DNA of 64,000 bases, from assembly GCF_005869225.1 (NCBI RefSeq), contig NZ_SWFP01000004.1:434001-498000 (forward strand), read 5' to 3'. Origin of the DNA: Dyadobacter bucti. GTDB taxonomy: Bacteria; Bacteroidota; Bacteroidia; Cytophagales; Spirosomataceae. Shown piece by piece: positions 8,376-17,357 of this stretch. The position numbers and the translations under genes are program-made. Each line of letters begins with the position of its first letter. Positions within the stretch are counted from its first letter, which is position 1. The notes beneath the pieces were generated by a model. The model did no database searches, had not been told where the DNA came from, and worked only from the letters and a program-made list of their open reading frames with translations.

Positions 8376-10700
8376 ATGACACTTACGCGGAAAGAATTTT
8401 TAAGATCTGCTACGCTGGCAACCGCCGGTCTGTTGGCAATAAATCCCTCGCTGACATTCGCCAACGGACGGAATATTGCAAATCCTGCGCTGCCTTTATC
8501 CCATTTTCCTGATAATCTGCATGCTTTTTTGTGGAGAAACTGGGGGCTGGTTTCCACCGAAAGGTTGTCCAAAGTGTTGAAAACGAGTCCGGAAGAAATA
8601 TACAAACTTGCCTCGGTGATGGGCTTGCCCGCACCGAAACCGGTAACTTCCGACCAGGAGCAGCGGAGCTACCTTACCGTGATCCGCCGCAACTGGCACC
8701 TGCTTCCCAGGGAGCAGATGCTTGAACTCCTCGACTGGACTGACGAGAAACTGACCTTCACCTTGCAGGAGGATGATTTTTTCTACATCAAACTCGGAAG
8801 CATCAAGCCGGAATGCGAACCCGTACAATTCCGGGCTTCAACGGAAGCGGTGAGAGAGCGGGAAAAATGGCTGTCCAAAGTGGTCAGCGAAGAGTTCCGG
8901 GATGGTTTGCCGCAGCATAGTCAGCCTTTGTTCCAGTTTGTAACCGACCTTTCGAAAGCACCCGAAAATGCAGGGCAGCAATCGCCTTCGGGATTTGCTC
9001 CCAGGTTTGGATATGCCTATTTTGCCCTTTTCGGTGATCCGCTTTTGCAGCCGGATATTGATCCGTACCCTGACGGTTACCTGGCGCAAATGGCTGCATC
9101 GGGCATGGATGGAACCTGGATGCACATTGTATTGTCCAAGCTTACGCCTTTTCCCTGGGACCCGGCACTGAGCGAGCATTGGGAACAGCGACTGGAAAAT
9201 CTGGGTAAACTCGTTGCAAAGGCTAAAAAACACGGCATCGGCATTTATCTGTATCTCAATGAACCGCGGTTTATGCCGCTTGCTTTTTTTGAAAAACACC
9301 CGGAACTGAAAGGCGTGAAGATCGGCGATCAGGCGTCACTATGTACCAGCCACCCGCAAGTGCAGAAGTACCTCGTGGATTCGATGGCGACGATCACCGC
9401 CCGTGTTCCCGATCTGGCAGGTTTTTTCTCTATCACCGCGTCCGAAAACCATACCAATTGCTGGTCGCACGGAAAAGGTGCGGAGTGCCCGCGTTGCGCA
9501 AAACGCGGCCCTTCGGAGGTGATTGCGGAACTGAACCAGCTTTATCTCAAAGGTATAAAACAAGGCCTGACCAAGCATAAACAGAAAAAAGGGCCGGGGC
9601 TGATCGTCTGGGACTGGGGGTGGCAAAATGGCTGGGCGGAAGATATTATTCCTGCATTGCCCAAAAGTGCTTCACTGATGAGCGTGAGCGAGTGGGACCT
9701 TGAAATTGATCGCGGGGGTGTTAAAAACAAAGTCGGGGAGTATTCTATCTCGTCCATAGGGCCAGGCCCGCGCGCTTTGCGGCACTGGGCGATCGCCCGG
9801 AAAAACGGGTTGAAAACGATAGCGAAAATCCAGGCGGGCTGTACCTGGGAAATTGCAGCCGTACCATATATCCCGGCTATGGAAAATGTGGCCACGCATG
9901 CCCGGAACCTTCGGAATACCCAGGTGGACGGGCTGATGCTCGGCTGGACATTGGGCGGCTATCCGTCGCCTAATCTGGAAATTGTAGCAGAAATGGGCAG
10001 CAGCAAAACCATCTCACCACTGGAAGCCATGCAGAAAGTGGCGCAGCGCAGGTTTGGGGCCGCAGGGGTAGCCGTTACGGATGCCTGGCGGCAGTATAGC
10101 AAAGCTTTCAGCGAGTTTCCTTACCACGTTGGCGTGGTGTATTCGGCGCCTTTGCAGGCAGGGCCTTCCAATTTGCTGTGGTCTAAACCTACTGGTTACA
10201 AGGCCAGTATGGTGGGACTGGCGTATGATGATGTAAAAAGCTGGCGGGCCAATTATCCGGTTGATATTTTTATTTCTCAATTGCAGAAAGTGGCTGGGGG
10301 TTTTAGTGAAGCGCTTGCCAGGCTGAGGCAGGAAACTGCCCGTATGCAGCTCACCCCGCAAATGCGCCAGGCACTGGCAGACGAATGCGGGGTGGCAGAA
10401 ACGGTTTCCATACATTACAGTACGGTTGCTAACCAGGCTATGTTTGTGACTGTCAGGGATCAGCTGGCTTTGGAAAAAGATAAAAAGCTGAAAATGGAAC
10501 TGGCCGGACAGCTTGAAAAAATACTTTTACAGGAAATTGAACTGGCCAAACGCATGGCGCTGCTACAAGGCGGCGACGCCCGGCTCGGGTTCGAAGCATC
10601 CAACCATTATTTTTATGTATGCAATGACCTGGCCGAAAAAGTCCTCAACTGCCGCGACCTGCTCGACAACTGGCTGCCGCAGGTCAGAAACGGAGCCTGA
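8376..10700 (+). CDS. Exported glycoside-hydrolase-like protein, paralogue of the 654-3029 product
   Basis: The N-terminus is Tat-like but with Arg-Lys (LTRKEFLRSATLATAGLL) instead of twin Arg. The middle looks like a TIM barrel with PYPDGYLAQMAASGMDGTW, GIGIYLYLNEPRFMPL, LAGFFSITASENHTNCW and GLIVWDWGWQNGW segments, rich in Trp and acidic residues expected in a sugar cleft. A Cys pair (ECPRCAKRGP, ~370) could bind metal. The C-terminal RLGFEASNHYFY...DLLDNWLP matches the end of the 791-aa protein, so the two bracket the DUF1080, dehydrogenase and ceramidase-like genes as an ancient duplication. Its stop lies 1 nt from the convergent T9SS gene. Activity is unassigned. Confidence 0.72.
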   Translation: MTLTRKEFLRSATLATAGLLAINPSLTFANGRNIANPALPLSHFPDNLHAFLWRNWGLVSTERLSKVLKTSPEEIYKLASVMGLPAPKPVTSDQEQRSYLTVIRRNWHLLPREQMLELLDWTDEKLTFTLQEDDFFYIKLGSIKPECEPVQFRASTEAVREREKWLSKVVSEEFRDGLPQHSQPLFQFVTDLSKAPENAGQQSPSGFAPRFGYAYFALFGDPLLQPDIDPYPDGYLAQMAASGMDGTWMHIVLSKLTPFPWDPALSEHWEQRLENLGKLVAKAKKHGIGIYLYLNEPRFMPLAFFEKHPELKGVKIGDQASLCTSHPQVQKYLVDSMATITARVPDLAGFFSITASENHTNCWSHGKGAECPRCAKRGPSEVIAELNQLYLKGIKQGLTKHKQKKGPGLIVWDWGWQNGWAEDIIPALPKSASLMSVSEWDLEIDRGGVKNKVGEYSISSIGPGPRALRHWAIARKNGLKTIAKIQAGCTWEIAAVPYIPAMENVATHARNLRNTQVDGLMLGWTLGGYPSPNLEIVAEMGSSKTISPLEAMQKVAQRRFGAAGVAVTDAWRQYSKAFSEFPYHVGVVYSAPLQAGPSNLLWSKPTGYKASMVGLAYDDVKSWRANYPVDIFISQLQKVAGGFSEALARLRQETARMQLTPQMRQALADECGVAETVSIHYSTVANQAMFVTVRDQLALEKDKKLKMELAGQLEKILLQEIELAKRMALLQGGDARLGFEASNHYFYVCNDLAEKVLNCRDLLDNWLPQVRNGA

Positions 10701-10701
10701 C

Positions 10702-12585
10702 TCACCTTTTAAGCACTTTACCCACACTTATCACATCACCCCGCTGTAACTGGTAAAGGTATATACCACCCGGAAGACCGTTTGCCGTGAACTCTGTCTG
10801 ATGGTTTCCGGCTTCCTGCATCTGATCCACCAATACGGCATGTTTCTTACCTTGAAGTGAATAAATGGTCAGGTTGACCCGGCCTTTTTCCGGCAGATGG
10901 TAGGAAATTTTGGTGCTGTGTTCAAAAGGATTGGGGTAGGCAACAGGTTGGGGATCAATTATGTCCCCGATCACGTCGAATTCCGGGCTGGCGGTTCTGG
11001 CGAGCATATCAAGGCTATTGCCCTGGGGCGAGGCATCGAAGTAGTCGACACTCAGATAGTCAATGTTGGGTCCGCTTTGTCCATTTGCCGTTAACCGGAT
11101 CTTATGTGTTCCCGCCTTTAAAAACACCCTTGGCCCTGAATAGCTGGCCCAGTTTGCCCAGCTGGAAAGCGGCAAAAACGATGCCGTTCCCACGGCCACA
11201 TTATTTGCAGAAAGTGCCAGAGAACGTGTATTTGCCGATCCGTTCGAAAATTTAAAGCTGAGCGTGTAGGTACCGGGAACTTTGATATCGGTGGTCCATT
11301 CGATGTAATCCTGCTTGTCATTTACGAAATCAACAAAACCGTTTCCATCATAACCTGCGTGGTCCGACGCGATTTTGGCACCTTTAACCACAGCATTTTC
11401 CGCTTCCAGGTTGCCCATTACCGGTCTCTCAACAGCTATAACAATGTAGTTCGCCTGCGCACCGGCGGCGGGGCTGGCCATGTTTCCTCCCATTATGAAA
11501 GGCCTGGGGTATACTTGCCAGTAATCTACCAGCTTACTATACACCTGCAGCGACTTCATTTTAGGGTCGGTAGTGCCGATCACATCCCCTGTCTTATGCC
11601 AGCCATTCAGCCATGCCGGCAGTACGGATCCCCGCGGGTCGTAGGCTACATACACCACAACCGCCTTTTTCATGAAGGTTACAAGTTCAAACTTGTCTGT
11701 CTCTTTTTTGTCGTCCATAGCCGTCTGAACAAACGAAGCGCCTTGTAAATAAGACGGTACGGACGTAATCTGGAACGAGCGGTCTACATAAATTTCGGAG
11801 CCTTTCGACAACTTCGAAACTTTGTAAGATTTGCCGGTGGATGCCGATACCTGTGTGATCAGGTCGTCTTCTTTCGGTTTTTCCCGGACTGCGGGTTTTT
11901 CAACCTCCGGCACCCGTGCTTCGATCCGGTCGATGTAAAAAATCTCACCTGCTGTCTGCGTCGAAACCTGCCAGCCAAAATGTCCCGAGTTCTGGTAATT
12001 TTTGTCTATCGTTTCAAGAACAGGTGTTTTTCCATATCCTGTGCCTTTATCAAGGTAAATCTGGATGAGGCCGCTTTTGTAGCGGGCGATTTTAAACCGG
12101 TGCGGCTGGTCTTTTTCGAGGCGGGGATAAATACTGACCTCATCCAGCATGGATGTTGGATGATAAATATTGTCTGTGGACCATCCCAGCGTTAGCGTGC
12201 CGCCTGTATCGGGACTGTAGGTAAGGACATAGGCCTTCGGGTCAGATGGATCTGCCTGGCCAAAAATGAACCGGAATTGACGCCAGTAACTTCCGGTAAA
12301 ACCTTTTACTGTAGTTTCAATAATGTAGGAATCTGAATCATATTTTTTAGAAGTAATCAGTGCGCCCATATCCTGTACGTTGTACGCGAAGCCGCTCTGG
12401 GCAGACCAGTTTTCGTCCGGTAACCAGTTTGAGCTCAGGGAGTTGCCGTTGAATTCTTCCTGTAAAATCACTGAGCCAGGTTGTGCAGACGCCCCTGTGT
12501 GAGATAAAGTGAAAGTCAGAAGCAGGGCCAGGATAATCCAGCATTTTCCGGAGAATACCGCACTGGCATGTAGTGGTTTTTTCAT
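10702..12585 (-). CDS. Secreted T9SS type A sorting-domain protein with CBM6/35-like domain
   Basis: Four parts can be read. A signal peptide (~1-35, ending GASA) leads into a jelly-roll domain (~36-210, VILQEEFNGNSLSSNWLP...). A middle domain (~235-385) is of a kind found in Bacteroidota surface proteins. A CBM6/35-like beta sandwich (~390-520) shows EAENAVV, GFVDFVN, YIEWTTDI, PGTYTLSFKFSNGS and IDYLSVDYF. The C-terminal ~85 residues are a type A sorting domain (YPNPFEHSTKISYHLPEKG...GIYLYQL...KVLKR), which sends the protein through type IX secretion to the surface or medium. No catalytic motif is evident. It probably binds polysaccharide; its neighbours are exported glycan enzymes. Confidence 0.88.
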   Translation of the reverse strand: MKKPLHASAVFSGKCWIILALLLTFTLSHTGASAQPGSVILQEEFNGNSLSSNWLPDENWSAQSGFAYNVQDMGALITSKKYDSDSYIIETTVKGFTGSYWRQFRFIFGQADPSDPKAYVLTYSPDTGGTLTLGWSTDNIYHPTSMLDEVSIYPRLEKDQPHRFKIARYKSGLIQIYLDKGTGYGKTPVLETIDKNYQNSGHFGWQVSTQTAGEIFYIDRIEARVPEVEKPAVREKPKEDDLITQVSASTGKSYKVSKLSKGSEIYVDRSFQITSVPSYLQGASFVQTAMDDKKETDKFELVTFMKKAVVVYVAYDPRGSVLPAWLNGWHKTGDVIGTTDPKMKSLQVYSKLVDYWQVYPRPFIMGGNMASPAAGAQANYIVIAVERPVMGNLEAENAVVKGAKIASDHAGYDGNGFVDFVNDKQDYIEWTTDIKVPGTYTLSFKFSNGSANTRSLALSANNVAVGTASFLPLSSWANWASYSGPRVFLKAGTHKIRLTANGQSGPNIDYLSVDYFDASPQGNSLDMLARTASPEFDVIGDIIDPQPVAYPNPFEHSTKISYHLPEKGRVNLTIYSLQGKKHAVLVDQMQEAGNHQTEFTANGLPGGIYLYQLQRGDVISVGKVLKR

Positions 12586-12753
12586 AGTTGTATTGCAATC
12601 GTTGAGAATGAGGCATTAAGTTAAGTAAAACGAAATTAAAATTATTATATGTAACCTTGAAATTATTAATTTCTTGATTTCCGTGATTGAAGCGGAGTAT
12701 ATGTGTATACAAAGAGTCTGAAGTATTATGTCTACTTTGCTATTTTTGCTTTC

Positions 12754-13836
12754 ATGGAGCCACTTAAGGAAATGTTCAATCATGAGTTTTACCGGCATTT
12801 TTCGTATGCATTCGGTGAAGCGGACGAAAATTTTAGTGCAGATGCGTTTTTCACGGATGTGACCCGCGGAATGGAGGGGCTTTCCCTCAACGGGAGGCTG
12901 CGCAATACTTCTTTGGTACTGAGGAAACATTTGCCGGGTGATTATAAAAAGGCCGTGGACATTCTGTACACTGCTGCACCTGCCCTGCGAAGCGGCTACA
13001 CGGCGCTGGTCTTGCCGGACTTCGTGGCGCTGTATGGCAAAGGTCATTTCGATCTGTCCATGGAGGCGCTGCGGTATTTCACTACCCTTGGCTCCGCTGA
13101 GTTCGCCATACGCGAATTTCTTAAAACGGATCTTGCCAAAACCCTGGACGTCATGCACAAATGGGCTGATGACAAAAATCCGCATGTGCGCAGGCTTGCT
13201 TCGGAAGGCAGCCGGCCGCGGCTCCCCTGGTCATTCAAGCTGGAAGAAATCATCAAACAGCCGTCACTTACCCGAGGGATACTGGAAAAATTGAATGCGG
13301 ATGAAGAGCTTTATGTACGAAAATCGGTCGCCAATCATCTGAACGATCATTCCAAAGACAATACCGCTTATATGCTGCAGCTGGTGAAAAGCTGGGACAA
13401 ACAACATAAGCATACAGCCTGGATTATCAAACATGCGGTTCGTACACTTATTAAAAAAGGCAATGAAGAGGCGCTGATGATTTTTGGCTTCGGGAATGAT
13501 GCCAGGGTACAGCTATCGGATCTGGCAATTGATAAAACGGATCTGCACCTGGGCGATTCACTGCAATTCAGCTTCGGGCTTGTCAGCGAAGGAGCAGATC
13601 CGCAGAAGCTGGTCATCGATTATGCCGTTCATTATGCAAAAGCCTCCGGCTCCAATTCCAGGAAGGTGTTCAAGCTTAAGGAGGTAACGCTTCTGCCCGG
13701 GGAGCAGATTGCCGTCAGTAAAAAGCAACTATTTCAGGATCTGACCACCCGGAAACACTATTCAGGAAAACATGTGCTGGAAATACTGGTTAACGGGAAG
13801 GTGCTGGGCAGTACCGGGTTTAACCTTTCTGTGTAG
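12754..13836 (+). CDS. alkC: AlkC-type DNA glycosylase with C-terminal Ig-like domain
   Basis: The start at 12754 (MEPLKEMFNHEF) is preferred over the upstream ATG at 12703, whose 17 extra residues are unlike the family. Residues ~1-235 are HEAT-like repeats of the AlkC/AlkD superfamily, with AEFAIREFL, NPHVRRLASEGSRPRLPW, VRKSVANHLND and HTAWIIKHAVRTLIKKG. The SRPRLPW segment is typical of AlkC. Residues ~260-360 form an Ig-like sandwich (GDSLQFSFGLVS...KLVIDYAVHY...GKHVLEILVNG), as described in some AlkC proteins where it helps bind DNA. AlkC removes cationic alkylated bases such as 3-methyladenine. It is transcribed divergently from the T9SS gene. Confidence 0.88.
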   Translation: MEPLKEMFNHEFYRHFSYAFGEADENFSADAFFTDVTRGMEGLSLNGRLRNTSLVLRKHLPGDYKKAVDILYTAAPALRSGYTALVLPDFVALYGKGHFDLSMEALRYFTTLGSAEFAIREFLKTDLAKTLDVMHKWADDKNPHVRRLASEGSRPRLPWSFKLEEIIKQPSLTRGILEKLNADEELYVRKSVANHLNDHSKDNTAYMLQLVKSWDKQHKHTAWIIKHAVRTLIKKGNEEALMIFGFGNDARVQLSDLAIDKTDLHLGDSLQFSFGLVSEGADPQKLVIDYAVHYAKASGSNSRKVFKLKEVTLLPGEQIAVSKKQLFQDLTTRKHYSGKHVLEILVNGKVLGSTGFNLSV

Positions 13837-13959
13837 CACTTTTTCCAGCGGCTTTCAATGCGGAAAACGGAGAACAGCTGTGCAGGAAATCGGGAAAAGC
13901 AAAAGTATGATTCTCCGGTTATGAACTTTGGATACAATAGCTAATTCAGGTTTGTAATC

Positions 13960-15273
13960 ATGATGAACTCACGGAGAAAATTCATCAGTTCTGCTTCGGC
14001 CATTGTAGCCGGGGCAGGTATTGCAACAGTGATCCCATCTTCTCTGTCTGCATTTCCCGCGTTGACGGATGCCGCTGATCCTGTCAGGGTAGGGGCGATT
14101 GGTGTGAACGGAATGGGTTGGTCGGATCTTACGGCTATTCTCAAAAACCCTGGGGTGGAATGCGTTGCCCTCTGTGATGTGGACCAGAATGTCCTCAGCA
14201 AGCGGGCCGCTGAACTCGCCGCCAAGGGGAGCAAAGTAAAGACATATACCGATTATCGTCAGTTACTGGCCGACAAAACCGTTGATGCTGTGATTATCGG
14301 CTCGCCGGACCACTGGCATTGCCTGATGATGGTGGAAGCCTGCCAGGCCGGAAAACATATATATGTGGAAAAGCCCATCGGAAACTCTATCGCAGAGTGC
14401 CGGAGTATGGTAGCTGCCCAGCAGCGTTACAACCGCGTCGTGCAGGTGGGGCAGTGGCAGCGGAGCCAGAAACATTTCCGGGATGCCATGGATTTTGTCC
14501 ATTCAGGAAAGCTGGGTAAAATAAGGCTGGTGAAAGTATGGTCGTATTTCAGCTGGGTAACACCGATTGCAAAACAGCCGGATGGCAGCCCGCCAGCCGG
14601 TGTAGACTATGCGATGTGGCTCGGGCCGGCACCAAAAAGACCTTTTAATCCCAACCGGTTTCATTTTAATTTCCGCTGGTTCTGGGATTACGCGGGAGGG
14701 CTTATGACGGACTGGGGTGTACATTTGCTCGATTACGCGCTTTTAGGAATGAAAGCAGCCAATCCGAGGAGTGTCATGGCCGCCGGCGGCAAGTTTGCTT
14801 TTCCCGATTCCGGAGCGGAAACACCTGATACCCTCACTACGGTTTATGAATTTGATGACTTCAATATCCAGTGGGAACAAGCTATGGGGATCGATGGCGG
14901 CCCTTATAACCGTCAGCATGGTATCGCCTACATTGGGAACAACGGAACGCTGGTGCTTGACCGGGACGGCTGGGAGGTCATACCGGAAGGTAAAAAGATG
15001 GAGGCTGTTCCGCTCACGAAATCATCAGACAACGGACTGGACCTTCATGCCAAAAATTTCATTGAGGTGGTCAGGTCGGGAAAGCTGGAAAACCTCCATG
15101 CGCCCATTCAGGTAGGGGCAGATATTGCGATCTTTTCCCAAATGGGCAACATTGCCTACAGGACGGGTAAAAAGTTGTTTTGGGACAAAGAAAAAGGCAA
15201 GTTCGATGACGATGAGGCGAATAAGCTCATTGCCAAAGAGTACCATAACGGCTATAAACTTCCTTCTGTCTAG
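13960..15273 (+). CDS. Tat-exported Gfo/Idh/MocA-family oxidoreductase
   Basis: A twin-arginine signal (NSRRKFISSASAIVAGAGIATVIPS) precedes a Rossmann domain (VRVGAIGVNGMGWSDL; the usual GxGxxG is GVNGMG). The EKP motif is in HIYVEKPIGNSIAE. The C-terminal alpha/beta domain includes WFWDYAGGLMTDWGVHLLDYAL, with the conserved His near the substrate. Exported members keep NAD(P) tightly bound, which explains the use of Tat; they oxidise, reduce or hydrolyse sugars. Start at 13960 or the next codon (MMN). The ceramidase-like gene follows 14 nt later. Substrate unknown. Confidence 0.9.
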   Translation: MMNSRRKFISSASAIVAGAGIATVIPSSLSAFPALTDAADPVRVGAIGVNGMGWSDLTAILKNPGVECVALCDVDQNVLSKRAAELAAKGSKVKTYTDYRQLLADKTVDAVIIGSPDHWHCLMMVEACQAGKHIYVEKPIGNSIAECRSMVAAQQRYNRVVQVGQWQRSQKHFRDAMDFVHSGKLGKIRLVKVWSYFSWVTPIAKQPDGSPPAGVDYAMWLGPAPKRPFNPNRFHFNFRWFWDYAGGLMTDWGVHLLDYALLGMKAANPRSVMAAGGKFAFPDSGAETPDTLTTVYEFDDFNIQWEQAMGIDGGPYNRQHGIAYIGNNGTLVLDRDGWEVIPEGKKMEAVPLTKSSDNGLDLHAKNFIEVVRSGKLENLHAPIQVGADIAIFSQMGNIAYRTGKKLFWDKEKGKFDDDEANKLIAKEYHNGYKLPSV

Positions 15274-15287
15274 ATCATTCAAAAAAC

Positions 15288-16751
15288 ATGAAAGGACAGA
15301 AAAACAGCTTTGATCCTGAGAAAAAACATGATGCAGCCCGCCGCAAATTTCTGGGGGCGCTTTCGCTTGGTTCTGTGCTGGCACTGCTCGGAAATGCCGG
15401 CCCGGAGATCGGAACCGCGGCGGGCAGACCAACGGAAAACGCTGCTGCGGACTGGAAAGGTGGGGTAGGCAGGCGGGTGATCACGCCACAAAATGGTGTC
15501 TGGCTCGCGGGTTTTGGCACAAAGCGTGTACCCGGGGGCAAGCTGCACGATATATGGGTGAAGGTTCTGGCGTTGCAGGATAAAAGCGGCAAAAAGGCCG
15601 TGCTGGTAACGTCCGATAACCAGGGCATGTCACGCACGATTTATGAAAGTCTTTATAAAAAAGTCAATGAAAACTTCGGGCTCGACCGTTCGGAATTTAT
15701 GCTGACTTTTTCCCATAATCATTCGGGTCCCTGCCTTACGGACGACCTGGTGGATTATTACCCCAGCGACGACGACCAGCGGGAGCAGGTCCGCGCCTAT
15801 ACGGACTGGATGGAATCACAGGTTGTAGAGGCGGTAGGAGAGGCATTGAAAACGATGCAGTCTGCTGAAATCCATTTTAGCAAAGGGCAATGTACATTTG
15901 CCGTGAACCGGCGCGAAAACAAGGAAGCGGAGGTGCCTCAGCTCATCGCCGAAGGGAAACTTAAGGGTGTAGTAGACCACGATGTGCCAGTGTTATCGGT
16001 GAAGGGAAAAAAAGGTAAAAAACTGCTGGCTGTACTGTTCGGTTATGCATGCCACCCGACAACTTTGGCGGGTAATGAATGGTCGGGCGACTATCCGGGA
16101 TTTGCCCAGGCGAACCTGGAAGCCACTTATCCGGGCACTTCTGCGATGTTCTTCAACACCTGCGGAGGCGACCAGAACCCGCTGCCGCGCAGAACACTGG
16201 AGCTGTGCAAAAAATATGGTGAGATGCTTTCGGCTGCTGTGAAAGATGTTTTGGGCAAGCCGATGAAACTCCTTTCGAAGGGTCTGAAAACGGATTTTAG
16301 CTTTGTCAATATCGACTACGAAGAGGTGGCGACAAGGGAAAAGCTTTTGCCAATCGCCAGCGGTACCAATCCGATACACGCACGGTGGGCCAAAAGAATG
16401 CTCGCGAAACTTGAAGACGGTGAGGTATTCCCGACGTTTTATCCGTATCCGGTTCAGGCCTGGCAGCTGGGCAAAGAGTTACTGCTGATCGGCATAGGTG
16501 GCGAAGCCGTGGTGGATTATTCCCTGCGGTTCAAAAAGGAGTTTGGAGAAGCTGCGACCTGGGTGAGCGGATATACCAATGATATGGTTGCCTATATCCC
16601 GTCTCGCCGGGTTTGGGAAGAAGGCGGCTATGAGGGAGGCTCTCACCTCGATGAATACGGACGGCCTGCATGGCGCTGGGCAGGGGATATCGAAGACCGT
16701 ATCGCGGGAGAAGTGCAAAAGTTGGTCAGCAATGTCCGCAGCGGGAAGTAA
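15288..16751 (+). CDS. Neutral/alkaline ceramidase-like exported protein (copy 2)
   Basis: The N-terminus has a Tat motif (ARRKFLGALSLGSVLALLG). The ceramidase-like fold follows: WKGGVGRRVITPQNGVWLAGFG, LTFSHNHSGPCL (zinc His pair), FGYACHPTTLAGNEWSGDYPGFAQ (another ligand and the CHPT motif), FFNTCGGDQNPLPR and WVSGYTNDMVAYIPSRRVWEEGGYEGG. It is closest in layout to copy 3 at 41938-43335, since both share GYACHPT and NDxxxYIPS; copy 1 is more distant. It forms a two-gene unit with the Gfo/Idh/MocA gene. Amidase or esterase activity on a sugar conjugate is an inference. Confidence 0.87.
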   Translation: MKGQKNSFDPEKKHDAARRKFLGALSLGSVLALLGNAGPEIGTAAGRPTENAAADWKGGVGRRVITPQNGVWLAGFGTKRVPGGKLHDIWVKVLALQDKSGKKAVLVTSDNQGMSRTIYESLYKKVNENFGLDRSEFMLTFSHNHSGPCLTDDLVDYYPSDDDQREQVRAYTDWMESQVVEAVGEALKTMQSAEIHFSKGQCTFAVNRRENKEAEVPQLIAEGKLKGVVDHDVPVLSVKGKKGKKLLAVLFGYACHPTTLAGNEWSGDYPGFAQANLEATYPGTSAMFFNTCGGDQNPLPRRTLELCKKYGEMLSAAVKDVLGKPMKLLSKGLKTDFSFVNIDYEEVATREKLLPIASGTNPIHARWAKRMLAKLEDGEVFPTFYPYPVQAWQLGKELLLIGIGGEAVVDYSLRFKKEFGEAATWVSGYTNDMVAYIPSRRVWEEGGYEGGSHLDEYGRPAWRWAGDIEDRIAGEVQKLVSNVRSGK

Positions 16752-16775
16752 AAAGGATAGCCAAAGTACAGATCC

Positions 16776-16988
16776 TCACAGCCCAAACTGGTCTACATCT
16801 ACGTACGAATCATCGAAATTTTGCGGTAACCGCCCCTGGTATGCTGTAATGATACTGTTTACCAATATGTCAAGCTCCCTTTCCATGTCCTTCAGCCTTC
16901 CGAGAACGTTCAGGTCCCGGGTTCTGAAATACTCTTTTTGAAGGTCCCTTACTTCCTTCATCCGAAGTGCTAAACTTTGAAATGTCAT
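16776..16988 (-). CDS. Small hypothetical protein, 70 aa, helical
   Basis: The protein is charged and probably a helical hairpin (MKEVRDLQKEYFRTRDLNVLGRLKDMERELDILVNSII). There is no signal peptide or Cys. The pattern RxLQKEYFRTR...L...ER.LD resembles short orphan proteins found in Bacteroidota genomes and phages, without a known function. It is convergent with the ceramidase-like gene, ending 24 nt from its stop, and has 369 nt of non-coding DNA upstream. Composition and length argue that it is real. Confidence 0.6.
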   Translation of the reverse strand: MTFQSLALRMKEVRDLQKEYFRTRDLNVLGRLKDMERELDILVNSIITAYQGRLPQNFDDSYVDVDQFGL

Positions 16989-17118
16989 GGCTATGAATGC
17001 ATCTATTCTACATATTTCTGCTACAAAGAAAATGGGTTTGAAATGTATATTTTCGGCGGGCTGCGGATTATAATTAAAATCTAATCTTGCTGAAGGGAGG
17101 GGTATTTTTGGTTAACGG

Positions 17119-17148
17119 TGGTCAGGTTTGGTCATTTTTAGTCATTTG
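17119..17148 (+). repeat. Three direct 10-bp repeats, one helical turn apart
   Basis: TGGTCAGGTT, TGGTCATTTT and TAGTCATTTG follow one another without a gap. Each shares the TRGTCAnnTT pattern, so the shared bases fall on the same DNA face. The place, upstream of the siderophore-interacting gene and its AraC neighbour, would suit a regulator site, but chance is possible. Confidence 0.4.
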
Positions 17149-17164
17149 TCGTTTTATGCAGTCG

Positions 17165-17218
17165 AGTTGGGCGTAGCATTTTGCTACGTCCGGGTAATCG
17201 CTGGTTTCCGACCGGCAC
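17165..17218 (+). repeat. Dispersed intergenic repeat, copy 1 (54 bp)
   Basis: The segment aligns without gaps to the reverse complement of 25525-25578, 40 of 54 positions identical by my count. Identities fall in blocks: AGTTGGGC, TAGC, CTACGTCCG and TCCGACCGGCAC. Both copies lie between genes. Confidence 0.65.
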
Positions 17219-17357
17219 AAGCCTACGGTCCGCAAAACATCCGAGACCGATAGCAAGCTTGCCATCCCCTCGATTCGTCCAATCATTGCCAGCTTTCCTG
17301 CATTGCTGTTGCCCGTTTCCGGATCTTACTTTGCCGTATACCAATACAGCGAAAGAA

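Larger units (their letters stand above)
16989..17357. other. Intergenic region, 369 nt, with a dispersed repeat and 10-bp phased direct repeats
   Basis: No convincing gene is seen here; the frame open from 17181 is only an upstream extension of the siderophore-interacting gene. The region holds three 10-bp direct repeats at 17119-17148 and one copy of a dispersed repeat at 17165-17218. I find no exact TAnnTTTG promoter box for the gene at 17358. Confidence 0.6.

Noticed and set aside
12741..12748. TATTTTTG box 5 nt before the AlkC ATG
   Set aside because: It would give a leaderless transcript, and there is no TTG at the right distance.
12616..13185. Minus-strand 189-codon frame opposite AlkC
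   Set aside because: Antisense shadow of a well-supported AlkC gene, with unconvincing composition.
13840..13877. TTTTCC/GGAAAA stem after AlkC as a terminator
   Set aside because: Only 6 bp of stem with a long loop and no T run.
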